The notes: a model not told the origin generated them from the letters alone. Positions 42,932 through 51,936 are shown, counted from the stretch's first letter. The stretch: 64,000 bases of DNA from Mycolicibacterium chitae (GCF_900637205.1 NZ_LR134355.1:1-64000), one strand, 5' to 3'. Numbers and translations: made by a program.

Positions 42932-44866
42932 ATGAGTAGGGATGCGTTCGGTGACCGGCAGACGGTGCTGGCGTGTCTGGACACCCTCGAAGCGACTCAG
43001 CGCAGGTTGGCGGACTGCTCGCTGGACGGGTTCAGCCACGACGAACTCGTGGGGATCCTGGCCCGCCGCGAAACCATGGTCTGGCGCAACCCGGTCCTCG
43101 ATCAGCGGATCCTGGCCCGGTTGATCGCCGAGGCCAACCCCGGCGATCTGGGGGCGGCCTCGCTGGCCGGGGTGTTGAGCGAACGGCTACGGATCAGCCG
43201 CGGCGACGCCGGGCGCCGGGTCAACGAAGCCGCCGACCTGGCCCCCCGCACCACCTTGACCGGCGAAGTCCTCGACCCGGTGTTGCCGGCGCTGGCCGCC
43301 GCCCAAGCCGCCGGGGCGATCGGACCCGAACACATCAAGATCGCCCGCAAGGCCTACCAGAAGATCCCGCCCGCAGTTTCGGCCGCCGAACGCGACACCG
43401 TCGAGGCCGACCTGGCCGCCTTCGCCACCGAATTCGGCCCCACCGCCTTCGAGAAACTGGCCGAACATCTGATCGCCGTGCTCGACCCCGACGGCGACTA
43501 CACCGACCGCGAACGCCAAGCCAAACGCAGCCTGCGACTCGGCAAGCAAGGCCCCGACGGGATGAGCACCCTGCACGCCACCATCACCCCCGAACTACGC
43601 GCCACCCTGGAACCGGTGCTGGCCAAACTCGCCGCCCCCGGCATGTGCAACGCCGCCGACGAATCCCCCTGCATCAGCGGCACCCCCACCGAAGCCCAGA
43701 TCCTGGCCGACGACCGCACCATCGGCCAACGCCACCACGACGCCCTACAAGCCATGACCCGCGCCCTGCTGGCCGCCGGCGACCTCGGCCAACTCAACGG
43801 CCTACCAGTCACCGTCATCGTCACCACCACCCTGGCCGAACTCACCGCCGCCGCCCACACCAACACGCCCGCACCCGCAGCCGCGCCAGCAGCCGAGACC
43901 CAGCCGGCAGCCGAACCGGAAACCGCGCCAGAGACTGAACCGGAAGCCGAGACTGCCCCCGAACCGGAAGCCGCACCGGCGCCGGCACCGGCAGCGGAGC
44001 CCGCACTTGAGCCCGAGGCCGAGCTGGCGCCCGAGACCACACCCGAACCGGAAGCCGACACCGACACCGAGACCGAGACCGAGGCCGAGGCCGCCGGGGC
44101 CGGTGCGGAGGTCGCCGACACCGCCCCCGACCCCGAAGAAGTAACCGATACGACGGCCGACCCACCGATCGACCCACCGGAACCAAAACCGTTGACCGGC
44201 AAAGCCATCACCGCCGGCGGCACCCTGCTGCCCATGGCCGACCTTCTACGCATGGCCAGCCACGCCCACCACTACCTGACCATCTTCGACGGCCACGGCC
44301 GCGCCCTATGGCTGGGCCGCACCAAACGCATCGCCACCGCCGACCAACGCATCGTGCTGCACGCCCGCGACCGCGGCTGCACCCGCCCCGGCTGCACCGT
44401 CTCCGGCTACCACACCCAAGCCCACCACCTCGCCGGCTGGCTGCGCGACGGCCTCACCGAACCCGACAACCTCGCCCTGGCCTGCGGCCCCGACAACCGC
44501 ATGGAAAACACCCACAACTGGACCACCCAACTCAACGACCAAGGCCGCGTCGAATGGATCCCACCCCCACACCTCGACCGCGGACAACCCCGCACCAACC
44601 CCTACCACTTCATCGAGGACCTCCTCGACTACCACCGCACCACCCGAACACCCAGCGCCGAACGCCGCGACCCACCAGCACCCCCAGAATCCACGGCCGA
44701 AGACGACCACGACCTGACGGCACCGAACTATCCACCGCCCCAGGACCATTACCCCTGGCTCGACGACCCGCTACCCGGCGAGCCGGAATACAACGAGGTC
44801 ATGGCACTCCACGCGGCCGACACCAGCTGGTACCTCGTCGACGACGGGGTCGACGAGGGGCAATGA
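42932..44866 (+). CDS. 13E12-type HNH endonuclease, DUF222 family, SOS-controlled
   Basis: A 644-residue protein from ATG 42932. Residues 1-300 are DUF222 (LEATQRRLADCSLDGFSHDE, LGKQGPDGMSTLHATI). Residues of about 310-420 form a long linker almost entirely of Pro, Ala, Glu and Thr (many APEPE/ETE repeats). The C-terminal HNH region (about 477-525) reads RDRGCTRPGCTVSGYHTQAHH and then DNLALACGPDNR, with Cys pairs and His typical of the 13E12 repeat family. M. tuberculosis 13E12 genes are known to carry LexA boxes, and one sits right here. Nuclease activity is inferred; the family's biological role is not established. Confidence 0.92.
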   Translation: MSRDAFGDRQTVLACLDTLEATQRRLADCSLDGFSHDELVGILARRETMVWRNPVLDQRILARLIAEANPGDLGAASLAGVLSERLRISRGDAGRRVNEAADLAPRTTLTGEVLDPVLPALAAAQAAGAIGPEHIKIARKAYQKIPPAVSAAERDTVEADLAAFATEFGPTAFEKLAEHLIAVLDPDGDYTDRERQAKRSLRLGKQGPDGMSTLHATITPELRATLEPVLAKLAAPGMCNAADESPCISGTPTEAQILADDRTIGQRHHDALQAMTRALLAAGDLGQLNGLPVTVIVTTTLAELTAAAHTNTPAPAAAPAAETQPAAEPETAPETEPEAETAPEPEAAPAPAPAAEPALEPEAELAPETTPEPEADTDTETETEAEAAGAGAEVADTAPDPEEVTDTTADPPIDPPEPKPLTGKAITAGGTLLPMADLLRMASHAHHYLTIFDGHGRALWLGRTKRIATADQRIVLHARDRGCTRPGCTVSGYHTQAHHLAGWLRDGLTEPDNLALACGPDNRMENTHNWTTQLNDQGRVEWIPPPHLDRGQPRTNPYHFIEDLLDYHRTTRTPSAERRDPPAPPESTAEDDHDLTAPNYPPPQDHYPWLDDPLPGEPEYNEVMALHAADTSWYLVDDGVDEGQ

Positions 44867-44901
44867 ACGGCGACGGCGGTCAGGCGGCCATCACCAGGCC
44901 G

Positions 44902-45054
44902 TCAGGCGGCCAACACGAGCACGGCGGCGAGCACCACCAGTACCGCCAGTACGGCGCCGACCAAGGCGAGTGCGACCGCCTTGCCGCGATTGTTGCGAAT
45001 CCAGATCCGGGCTGAAGGCACGGTGATGTAGACGTGGGGTTCCGCGCTGACCAT
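44902..45054 (-). CDS. Small single-span membrane protein, 50 aa
   Basis: A short gene not otherwise covered. ATG 45054 has AGGAGG 6 bases upstream, an unusually good ribosome site. The product starts MVSAEPHVYITVPSARIWIR, has a basic patch NNRGK and ends in one hydrophobic helix (about residues 26-50, AVALALVGAVLAVLVVLAAV). It would be anchored with the N-terminus inside. Its family and function are unknown. It lies just downstream of the acyltransferase gene on the same strand (58-base gap) and could be co-transcribed. Confidence 0.7.
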   Translation of the reverse strand: MVSAEPHVYITVPSARIWIRNNRGKAVALALVGAVLAVLVVLAAVLVLAA

Positions 45055-45111
45055 CGATCCTCCTCATGCGGCCGTCACGGGCGACGGCGGGCAGTACCGC
45101 CCACCGTAGCC

Positions 45112-47202
45112 TCACCACCAACCGGTCGCCTCCGACAGCTGCCGGGCCAGCTCGTCGGTCAGGGTGTGCACGTAGGTCGACGTCAGGTGATGCGCGTCGT
45201 GATAAACGAGGACGTTGCCCTCGGCGGCGCGGCACACATCAGGCCCGCACACCGCGTCGCTCATGTCCAAGGGCACGATGCCGGGATACCGGTCGAGGTA
45301 GTCCAGCGTGGGGTTGTAGCTTTCCAGCGCCTCGGACCGGGGCAGTCCGCAACTGTCCGGATCGCCCCCTTCAGCCAGGCAGTCCACCGGCGAGAAGACC
45401 ATGCCGTTCCGATACATCCACGGCGTATCGCGGATCCCCAGAATGGGAATACCGTTGGCGGCCAGCGTATCCCAGATGCCAAGGTAGTTCTTGGGCACGA
45501 AGTCCCCGGGCGCCTTCGGGCGCGGGCGCGTCGTGGTCATGAACACGAAGTCGGGTCGGTCCTCCACCAGGGCGGCCATCGTCGTCCCAACCCACTCCCG
45601 ACAACCCGGGTAAGGGTTGTTCGACACGCTCACGCGCGGCACCTCGTCGGTGTTGAGCGGGCAACCCATCTTCAGATACGTCACCACCCGGAAACCGTGC
45701 CGCTGGCCGATCCGGTTCAGCGCCGTCAGCCAATGCTCCGAATGGGACCCGCCGGCCACCGCGATGGTGCGCTCCGCCCGCGGATCCCCGTAGGTGCACT
45801 TGATCAGGGCGGCGTTGCCGAAATCGCTGATGCACTCGTCGACGATCGAGGCCGGCAGGTCGTCGGAGGCCTCCAGCACGGTCGGACGCACCGGCAGCAT
45901 CGGCGCGCGCAGACCGTCGACCAGCGCACGCGCCCCCGGATAGTCCACCGACGAGAGGTTCAGCAGATCCGCCCCGTTGGCGCGGATGGTGCTCGTGTAC
46001 TGCCGCCACCCCGTCGCGCCGAGGGCCACCACGATCGCGACGGCCAGCAGCACGCTCGTCCACACCAACGCCAACACCGGCGCGCGACCGTGCCGAGCCC
46101 GCGGCGGGGCCGCGCGCAGCGAACGCTCGACCAGCCGCTGGGTCAGGTACGCCAGCGCCACGGCCAGGATGATCACCACTACCCCGTCGGTCAGACCGGC
46201 GCGGTCCTCGTCGGAGTGCGTGAGCCAGAAGATCAGCAGCGGCCAGTGCCACAGATACAGCGCGTACGCCATGGTGCCCAGCGCCACCAGCGGCATCGAC
46301 CGCAGCACTCGGTTCGGCCACGCGCCGCAGGAGCCCTCGAGATTGGCCGCGCTGCAGATGACCAACACGGTCGCAACGACGGGGATCAACGCGAGCGGCC
46401 CCGGATACTGCTGCGCCCCGTCGACGAAGAATCCCACGCCGAGGATCGCGGCAACCCCCACGACGGCGGCGACGACGCGCAGCCAGCCCGGCCCGCGCAT
46501 CCGCCCGGCGACCGCCGCCCCGAGCACTCCGACCAACGGCTCCCAGGCCCGCGCGAAGCTGTCGTAGAACGCCGCGGCTTGATCGGTGCGATGACCGATG
46601 ACGGCATAGACGAACGAGGCGACGGTGGCCACCGCCACGACGGCGACGAACACGCGTTGCCGGTGCCGCCGAGGGACCGCGACGGCGACCAGGCCGGCCA
46701 CCACCGGACCCGCCAGGAAGAACTGGCCCAGCACCGAGATCGCCCACATGTGCTGCAGCGGACTGACCGCCTCACCGGCCGGGGCGTAGGCCCCCGCCGA
46801 GTGCGCCAGCTGCCAGTTCTGCATGAACCCGAACGTCGAAAGGCTGTGGTCGGCAAAGGTTTCCCAGCGGGTCCGCGGCTGCAACGCCAGGGTCAACGCA
46901 CCGCTGGCCGCGACCACCACCACCAGAGCGGGCAACAGCCGCCGCGCCGACCAGGCGAACTCGCTGCGCAGCGCCGCCACCGAGTAGTCCTGCGTGAAGC
47001 CGCGCAGGAGACGCGCGCCACAGTAGAAGCCGAACAGGACCAGCAGCACGTCCACGCCGGGGGACTCCCGATCGGACCACACGCCGAACAGGACGACCAG
47101 CGCCACCGCCAGGCCGCGCAACCCGCGCAGATCATCGCGCACCGTCGGCACCGTGCGCGGGACCGCCGACGCCCTCGGCGATGCGGTCTGCACAGTCAGC
47201 AC
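45112..47202 (-). CDS. Acyltransferase with SGNH domain (OafA/YrhL-like)
   Basis: A 696-residue membrane enzyme. The N-terminal half is an acyltransferase-3 domain with about ten membrane segments (DDLRGLRGLAVALVVLFGVW, the SPLQHMWAISVLGQFFL block and AYALYLWHWPLLIFWL). The C-terminal extracytoplasmic SGNH hydrolase-like domain has Ser/His in VAGGSHSEHWL and the catalytic pair in VYHDAHHLT. Such proteins O-acylate cell-surface glycans or glycolipids. GTG 47202 is preferred; an in-frame TTG at 47241 is possible. The substrate is not known. Confidence 0.88.
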   Translation of the reverse strand: MLTVQTASPRASAVPRTVPTVRDDLRGLRGLAVALVVLFGVWSDRESPGVDVLLVLFGFYCGARLLRGFTQDYSVAALRSEFAWSARRLLPALVVVVAASGALTLALQPRTRWETFADHSLSTFGFMQNWQLAHSAGAYAPAGEAVSPLQHMWAISVLGQFFLAGPVVAGLVAVAVPRRHRQRVFVAVVAVATVASFVYAVIGHRTDQAAAFYDSFARAWEPLVGVLGAAVAGRMRGPGWLRVVAAVVGVAAILGVGFFVDGAQQYPGPLALIPVVATVLVICSAANLEGSCGAWPNRVLRSMPLVALGTMAYALYLWHWPLLIFWLTHSDEDRAGLTDGVVVIILAVALAYLTQRLVERSLRAAPPRARHGRAPVLALVWTSVLLAVAIVVALGATGWRQYTSTIRANGADLLNLSSVDYPGARALVDGLRAPMLPVRPTVLEASDDLPASIVDECISDFGNAALIKCTYGDPRAERTIAVAGGSHSEHWLTALNRIGQRHGFRVVTYLKMGCPLNTDEVPRVSVSNNPYPGCREWVGTTMAALVEDRPDFVFMTTTRPRPKAPGDFVPKNYLGIWDTLAANGIPILGIRDTPWMYRNGMVFSPVDCLAEGGDPDSCGLPRSEALESYNPTLDYLDRYPGIVPLDMSDAVCGPDVCRAAEGNVLVYHDAHHLTSTYVHTLTDELARQLSEATGWW

Positions 47203-47258
47203 GGTCCCGCAGCATAACGGCGGCAGTGCCTCGTCGGGCAACGGCGCTGGTCGTCAGC

Positions 47259-48464
47259 TCAGCGAGCGTCCCCTTCGGTGCGGTTCGCCGGTCCCGTCGC
47301 GTCGACCGGCTGGTCCTGATCGCAGGGGTCGACGTGCCAGTGGCCGAAGGGATCGTGGTGACCGGGCCACTCGTCGGGGCTCGCCAGCTCGTCGGCGGTC
47401 AGCAGCGCGTCACACAGCGCGGCGAGCACCGCGGCCGGCTCGGCCCCGCAGACCAGGACCGTCATCGAGGTGTGCCGGTCGCCAATGCCGTCCTCCCAGA
47501 GCAGGTTTGCCACCGCGCGTCGCTCGTTGTCGACGTAGGCCCCTTCGGAAGTGTCCATGGCCGCGAGCCACTTCCCGGCGTCGGCGACCCGCAGCCCGCC
47601 GCCGGCCGACTCCAACCACATGGCGCGGTCGGGCTGGCTGCTCAACCACAGCCGGCCCTTGGCCCGGATCACGCCGTCCAGCAGGACGTCGACGGCGTCG
47701 TGCAGGCGCTGCGGGTGGAACGGCCGCCGGGAACCGAACTCGACGATCTGGACGCGGCCGTCGGCGCCCAGCGGCGGCGCGCCGTCGAGCAGCGGGGCGT
47801 GCGCGCCGGTGCTGTGACCCCGCCGGGCGCCGCGGGGCAGGCCCGCGACCGCGGCCTCGAGGTGGTCGGTGCCGACGACGAGCGGGGCGCGCGGCGTGAG
47901 CCGGCGCAGGACGGCCACCATCTCGGCCGGGGCGGGTTCGTCGAGCAGGACGACGTCGGCGAACTCGGCCTGGCCCACGACCACCTGCGCGACGGTCCGT
48001 CCGTCGGGAAGTTCGTCGTCGCCGAGCGCCTGATCCAACCATTGGCGGGTGGCCACGCAGGTCACCACGGCGGTGATGGCCACGTCGCGGGCCGCGGGCG
48101 CCTCGGGGTGACCCGGGCCGATCCACACCCGAACGCGGTTGATGGCGAAGCAGATCGGCTCCGGCTCCAACCAGGGGGCCAGCTGCACGACGATGCGATC
48201 CACGCCGGGTTGACGGTGCAGCTTGCGCAGCACGACCAGGAGATCGTTGCGGATGGTGCACGACACGCAACCGTGCGCGAGCTCGAGCACCGAAGTTGCC
48301 GTCAGCGGTGCGGCGCCGCGCAGGCGCGTGATGCTGCGCTGCACGACGTGGCCGTCGAAGTGATGTCGGACGATCGCCGTTCCCGGCCGACGCAGCAGCT
48401 CGTCGGCCGCCGCGTCGGTGTTGCCCTGGCCCGCCACGAGGATCACCGGTGTCCGCATCTGCAT
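47259..48464 (-). CDS. mrf: CobW/YciC-like protein, probably Mrf (zinc-starvation ribosome hibernation factor)
   Basis: A 401-residue COG0523-family protein. The usual P-loop GxxxxGKT is replaced by VAGQGNTDAAADEL, so GTP binding is doubtful, and the metal motif CxCC is reduced to HGCVSC. The C-terminal CobW_C domain is clear (FGSRRPFHPQRLHDAVDVLL, AKGRLWLSSQPD). A His-rich tail (GHHDPFGHWHVDPCDQDQ) could bind metal. In M. smegmatis the Zur-controlled Mrf recruits the hibernation factor to C-minus ribosomes; that gene neighbours alternative ribosomal protein genes as here. A Zur-type box lies 4 bases ahead of the start, and divergent rpmB/rpmG genes share the gap. Confidence 0.85.
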   Translation of the reverse strand: MQMRTPVILVAGQGNTDAAADELLRRPGTAIVRHHFDGHVVQRSITRLRGAAPLTATSVLELAHGCVSCTIRNDLLVVLRKLHRQPGVDRIVVQLAPWLEPEPICFAINRVRVWIGPGHPEAPAARDVAITAVVTCVATRQWLDQALGDDELPDGRTVAQVVVGQAEFADVVLLDEPAPAEMVAVLRRLTPRAPLVVGTDHLEAAVAGLPRGARRGHSTGAHAPLLDGAPPLGADGRVQIVEFGSRRPFHPQRLHDAVDVLLDGVIRAKGRLWLSSQPDRAMWLESAGGGLRVADAGKWLAAMDTSEGAYVDNERRAVANLLWEDGIGDRHTSMTVLVCGAEPAAVLAALCDALLTADELASPDEWPGHHDPFGHWHVDPCDQDQPVDATGPANRTEGDAR

Positions 48465-48468
48465 CCTT

Positions 48469-48487
48469 AATGAAAACGATTGTCATT
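48469..48487 (-). promoter_or_regulatory. Zur-type box for mrf
   Basis: AATGAAAACGATTGTCATT is a near palindrome resembling the mycobacterial Zur site built on GAAAATnnTTTTC. It covers the start region of mrf, so zinc-bound Zur would block it and zinc starvation would relieve it. Confidence 0.75.
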
Positions 48488-48524
48488 TGGTGTGGCCCCA
48501 CGCTACAGTCCCGACGGCCGCTTG

Positions 48525-48543
48525 TCGAAAATCATTTTCATTA
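48525..48543 (+). promoter_or_regulatory. Zur-type box for the alternative L28/L33 genes
   Basis: The core GAAAATCATTTTC at 48527-48539 is within TCGAAAATCATTTTCATTA, an excellent match to the Zur site. It lies 22 bases ahead of rpmB. Two boxes in one 101-base divergent gap make zinc control of both sides very likely. Confidence 0.85.
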
Positions 48544-48565
48544 AGGATCGGAAAGGAAGTAACAG

Positions 48566-48802
48566 ATGTCGGCTCATTGCCAGGTCACGGGGCGCAGTCC
48601 CGGCTTCGGGAACGCGGTGTCGCATTCGCACCGTCGCACCCGCCGCCGATGGAACCCGAATCTGCAGACCAAGACCTATTACCTGCCCTCGGCCGGTCGC
48701 CGGATCACCCTGCGGGTCAGCGCCAAAGGCATCAAGGTCATCGACCGCGACGGTATCGAGGCGGTCGTGGCCCGGATGCGTCGTGACGGGCAGAAGATCT
48801 GA
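48566..48802 (+). CDS. rpmB: Ribosomal protein L28, zinc-independent (C-minus) form
   Basis: A 78-residue alternative 50S protein L28. The N-terminus [20 protein letters not shown] has CQVTG where the zinc form has CxxC, so the zinc ribbon is lost. [18 protein letters not shown] is the conserved RNA-binding part. In mycobacteria such C-minus copies are expressed under zinc starvation by Zur derepression and replace the zinc forms, freeing zinc. GAAAGGAAG precedes ATG 48566. It overlaps rpmG in a TGATG junction. Confidence 0.95.
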   Translation: MSAHCQVTGRSPGFGNAVSHSHRRTRRRWNPNLQTKTYYLPSAGRRITLRVSAKGIKVIDRDGIEAVVARMRRDGQKI

Positions 48803-48966
48803 TGGCGCGCAACGATATTCGACCCATCGTCAAGCTGCGGTCCACCGCGGGGACCGGCTATACCTACGTGACGCGGAAGAACCGTCGCAACGATCCGGAC
48901 CGGTTGGTGCTGCGCAAGTACGATCCCGTGGTTCGCCGCCACGTCGACTTCCGCGAGGAGCGCTGA
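48802..48966 (+). CDS. rpmG: Ribosomal protein L33, zinc-independent (C-minus) form
   Basis: A 54-residue gene. ATG 48802 overlaps the rpmB stop by one base. The product is [20 protein letters not shown], then [20 protein letters not shown] and [14 protein letters not shown]. It has no cysteine, whereas zinc-binding L33 has two CxxC pairs, so it is the alternative form. The S14 and S18 partners that follow in many mycobacterial Zur operons are absent here; the next gene is an iron-type importer. Confidence 0.95.
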   Translation: MARNDIRPIVKLRSTAGTGYTYVTRKNRRNDPDRLVLRKYDPVVRRHVDFREER

Positions 48967-48973
48967 GATTCGG

Positions 48974-48992
48974 TAACCTGAGGCTTACCTAA
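48974..48992 (+). promoter_or_regulatory. IdeR/DtxR-type iron box
   Basis: TAACCTGAGGCTTACCTAA matches 14 of 19 positions of the IdeR consensus TTAGGTTAGGCTAACCTAA. It starts 8 bases after the rpmG stop and ends 47 bases before the importer's first gene. Iron-bound IdeR would repress the siderophore importer from here. Confidence 0.8.
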
Positions 48993-49039
48993 TCACCAGC
49001 GTCGCGCTCGGGGCCGCGACCCCTTGGAGGTATGCCGCT

Positions 49040-49993
49040 GTGTACTCACGCCGTGTGACACGACCGCTAGCCGCCATGGCCGCGGCGTTCGCGCTGCTGC
49101 TCAGCGCGTGCTCGGCGCCGGCCGAGACGGATCCCGGGGCGACGATCGCCGTCGACACGAACCTCGGCGAGGTGATGGTTCCCGTCGACCCCACCCGCGT
49201 CGCCGCGTTGGACAACACGTCGATGCAGACCCTGATGGACTTCGGGGTGGAGCCCGTCGTGGTGCCCAAACCGTTGATCGCCCGGGTCGAGGGACTGCAG
49301 GCCTGGGCCGACGACGACGAAATCCTCGACGCCGGCTCGCACCGGTCGCCCGATCTCGAGGCCATCAGCGAGGCCCAGCCCGACCTGATCATCGGCGGCT
49401 ACCGCTTCGGCAGCTACCAGGACGACCTGGAGAAGATCGCCACCACCATCGACATCTCACCGGATGCGGAGGCCGAGGGCGGCTATGTCGAGGGCCTGCG
49501 GACCCAAACCGCCACGTTGGGCACCATTTTCGACCAGCAGGCCCGGGCCGACGAGTTGATCGCCGAACTCGATGCCGCCGTCGCCGACGCCACCGCGGCC
49601 ACCAACGGGCAGACGGTCTTCCTGGGAGTGACTACCGCCGGCAAGCTGGACAACGGTGCCGGGCGGATCGGGCGGATCCTCGAACCGCTGAACCTCGTGG
49701 ACGTCTTCTCCGAGGAGCACCTGGGCAGCACGTCCCACCACAACAATTCGGGACTCGCACCGGAGACCATCGCCCAGGCCAACCCGGACTGGCTGATCGT
49801 CTTCGAGCAGGACGCGCTCGGCAGCGACGGGTACGTCCCGTCGCGGGAGGTGATCGAGGGTCAGGAAGCCCTGAAGAACACCACGTTCGTCAAGGAGGGC
49901 CAGATCATCTACCTGCCGGCAGACTTCTATGTCACCGAGAGCATCCAGGCCTACACCTCGGTGTTCCGGGCGATCGCGGACAGATTCGCCTGA
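49040..49993 (+). CDS. Iron-siderophore ABC transporter substrate-binding lipoprotein
   Basis: A 317-residue lipoprotein from GTG 49040 with TTGGAGG upstream. The signal peptide ends in the lipobox LLSAC (Cys24). The fold is the FatB/CeuE/FepB type: VPVDPTRVAALDNTSMQTLM, AISEAQPDLIIGGYRFGSYQ and ANPDWLIVFEQDALGSD, then YLPADFYVTESIQAYTSVFR. It would bind a ferric siderophore, possibly of the catecholate or petrobactin kind, but the ligand cannot be read. An IdeR-type box lies ahead. It heads a four-gene operon with two permeases and an ATPase. Confidence 0.9.
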   Translation: MYSRRVTRPLAAMAAAFALLLSACSAPAETDPGATIAVDTNLGEVMVPVDPTRVAALDNTSMQTLMDFGVEPVVVPKPLIARVEGLQAWADDDEILDAGSHRSPDLEAISEAQPDLIIGGYRFGSYQDDLEKIATTIDISPDAEAEGGYVEGLRTQTATLGTIFDQQARADELIAELDAAVADATAATNGQTVFLGVTTAGKLDNGAGRIGRILEPLNLVDVFSEEHLGSTSHHNNSGLAPETIAQANPDWLIVFEQDALGSDGYVPSREVIEGQEALKNTTFVKEGQIIYLPADFYVTESIQAYTSVFRAIADRFA

Positions 49994-50958
49994 CGCACCG
50001 CAACGCCGCGGCGCCGGCGCTCATCCTCGCGCTGATCGTGCTCATCCCGACCTCGCTGATGGTCGGGGGCTACGACATCAGCATCGACTCGCTGCTGCAC
50101 GATCCGGCCGCCCGGGAGATGTTCCTCATCTCCCGGGTGCCGCGGACCCTCGCGCTGATCTTCGCGGGCACGGCGATGAGCGTGTCCGGGCAGATCATGC
50201 AGGCGCTGACGCAGAACCGGTTCGTCGAGCCGACCACCATCGGATCCAGCCAGTGGGCCGGCCTCGGAATCCTGTTGATGCTCATCCTCTTTCCGCAGGC
50301 GCCCATCATCGTCCGGATGGTGGTCGCCAGCGCTTTCGCGCTGCTGGGGACGCTGATCTTCCTGGCGATCCTGCGCCGGATCCAGCTCACGTCGTCGCTG
50401 GTGGTCCCGCTCATCGGGATCATGCTCGGCGCGGTGATCGGCGCCGCCACGCTGTACTTGGCCTCGACGTTCAGCCTGCAGCAGACCATGTCGGCGTGGC
50501 AATCCGGTGGCTTCAGCAACATCGTGCGCGGCCAGTACGAACCGCTGTGGATCATCGCCGGGGTGACACTGGCCGCCTACCTGTTCGCCAGCCGGTTCAC
50601 CGTCGCCGGGCTGGGCCGCGACATCGCGGTCAACGTCGGACTCAATTATGCGCGCGTGGTGTTCCTCGGGTCGACGATCGTGGCGATCGCCACCGGCGTG
50701 ACGGCCGTCGTGGTCGGCTACCTGCCGTTCCTCGGCCTGATCGTGCCGAACATCGTCTCGATGCTGCGCGGCGACGACGTGCGGCGAAACCTGTTCTGGG
50801 TGGCCGGACTCGGCGTGGCGCTGATCCTGCTGTGCGATCTGATCGGGCGGGTTGTCGTCGCTCCCATGGAGATCCCGGTGTCGGTGGTCCTCGGCGTGGT
50901 CGGCGCCGTGGCGTTCGTCTACCTCGTGCTGCGGAGGCAACGTGTCGGCGCTCTCTGA
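49990..50958 (+). CDS. Iron-siderophore ABC transporter permease 1 (FecCD family)
   Basis: An FecCD-type permease of about 322 residues with eight or more membrane segments; conserved blocks are RVPRTLALIFAGTAMSVSGQ, MQALTQNRFVEPTTIGSSQW and LPFLGLIVPNIVSMLRGDD. There is no ATG, GTG or TTG before the first membrane segment. The codon overlapping the previous stop is CTG (49990, CTGA), giving LTHRNAAAPALILALIVLIP, which looks like a proper N-terminus. The first ordinary start, GTG 50038, would cut into that segment. CTG initiation is therefore proposed. It overlaps the next permease by 17 bases. Confidence 0.85.
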   Translation: MTHRNAAAPALILALIVLIPTSLMVGGYDISIDSLLHDPAAREMFLISRVPRTLALIFAGTAMSVSGQIMQALTQNRFVEPTTIGSSQWAGLGILLMLILFPQAPIIVRMVVASAFALLGTLIFLAILRRIQLTSSLVVPLIGIMLGAVIGAATLYLASTFSLQQTMSAWQSGGFSNIVRGQYEPLWIIAGVTLAAYLFASRFTVAGLGRDIAVNVGLNYARVVFLGSTIVAIATGVTAVVVGYLPFLGLIVPNIVSMLRGDDVRRNLFWVAGLGVALILLCDLIGRVVVAPMEIPVSVVLGVVGAVAFVYLVLRRQRVGAL

Positions 50959-51936
50959 ATCGGCGGTGCTGTCGCGGTGGTGGCCGGGCCGACTGGGGCC
51001 GGGCGCGCGTCTGGTGGTGATCTCGGCGGTCATCGCCGTGGCCGCAACGTGTTTCCTGCTGCTGTTCATCCGCGGTTCGTTCGCGTTCAGCTTCGAGCGG
51101 CGCGCCATCATGCTCGGCACCATGGTGGTCGCCGCCTTCGCCCAGGGTGTCGGCACCGTCGTGTTCCAGACCATCACCCAGAACCGCATCCTGACGCCGT
51201 CGATCATGGGGTTCGACTCGCTGTACGTGCTGTTGCAGACGGCGCTGGTATTCGCGTTCGGCGGCACCGTGATCGCCAAGACCGAGGGCCTGCCGAAGGT
51301 GCTCACCCAGACGGCGCTGATGGTGCTGTTCGCGACCCTGCTCTACCGCTGGCTGCTGTCCGGGCGCTTCGGCAACCTCTACATCCTGCTGCTCGTCGGC
51401 GTGGTCTTCGGTCTGGCCTTCGACAGCATCTCGGTGTTCCTGCAGCGGTTGCTGTCGCCGACCGACTACGACCTGCTCAACGCCACCCTCTACGGGCGAA
51501 TGGGCAACCTCGACGCCACGCATCTCCCGTTGGCGCTGCTGGTCTGCCTGGCGGTCGGAGTCATCTTGTGGCGCATGCGGTATCGGCTGGACACCATGCT
51601 GCTGGGTCGCGACGTCTCGATGTCGCTGGGCATCGACTACAAGCGCGACATGACGATTGTGCTTATGCTGGTCGCGCTGCTGGTCTCGTTCTCGACGGCG
51701 TTGGTGGGCCCGATGACGTTCTTCGGGTTCCTCGCCGCGCACCTGGCCTATCAGCTGGCGGGCAGTTACAAACACCAGTACGTGATGCCGATGGCATTCC
51801 TCGTCGGCCTGCTGGGACTCGTTGGGGGACAGTTCATCCTGGAGCATGTCTTCTACGCGGGCGGGTTCCTGACGATCATCATCGAATTCCTCGGCGGGAT
51901 CGCGTTCATCATCATCCTGCTCCGGACGGGGAAACT

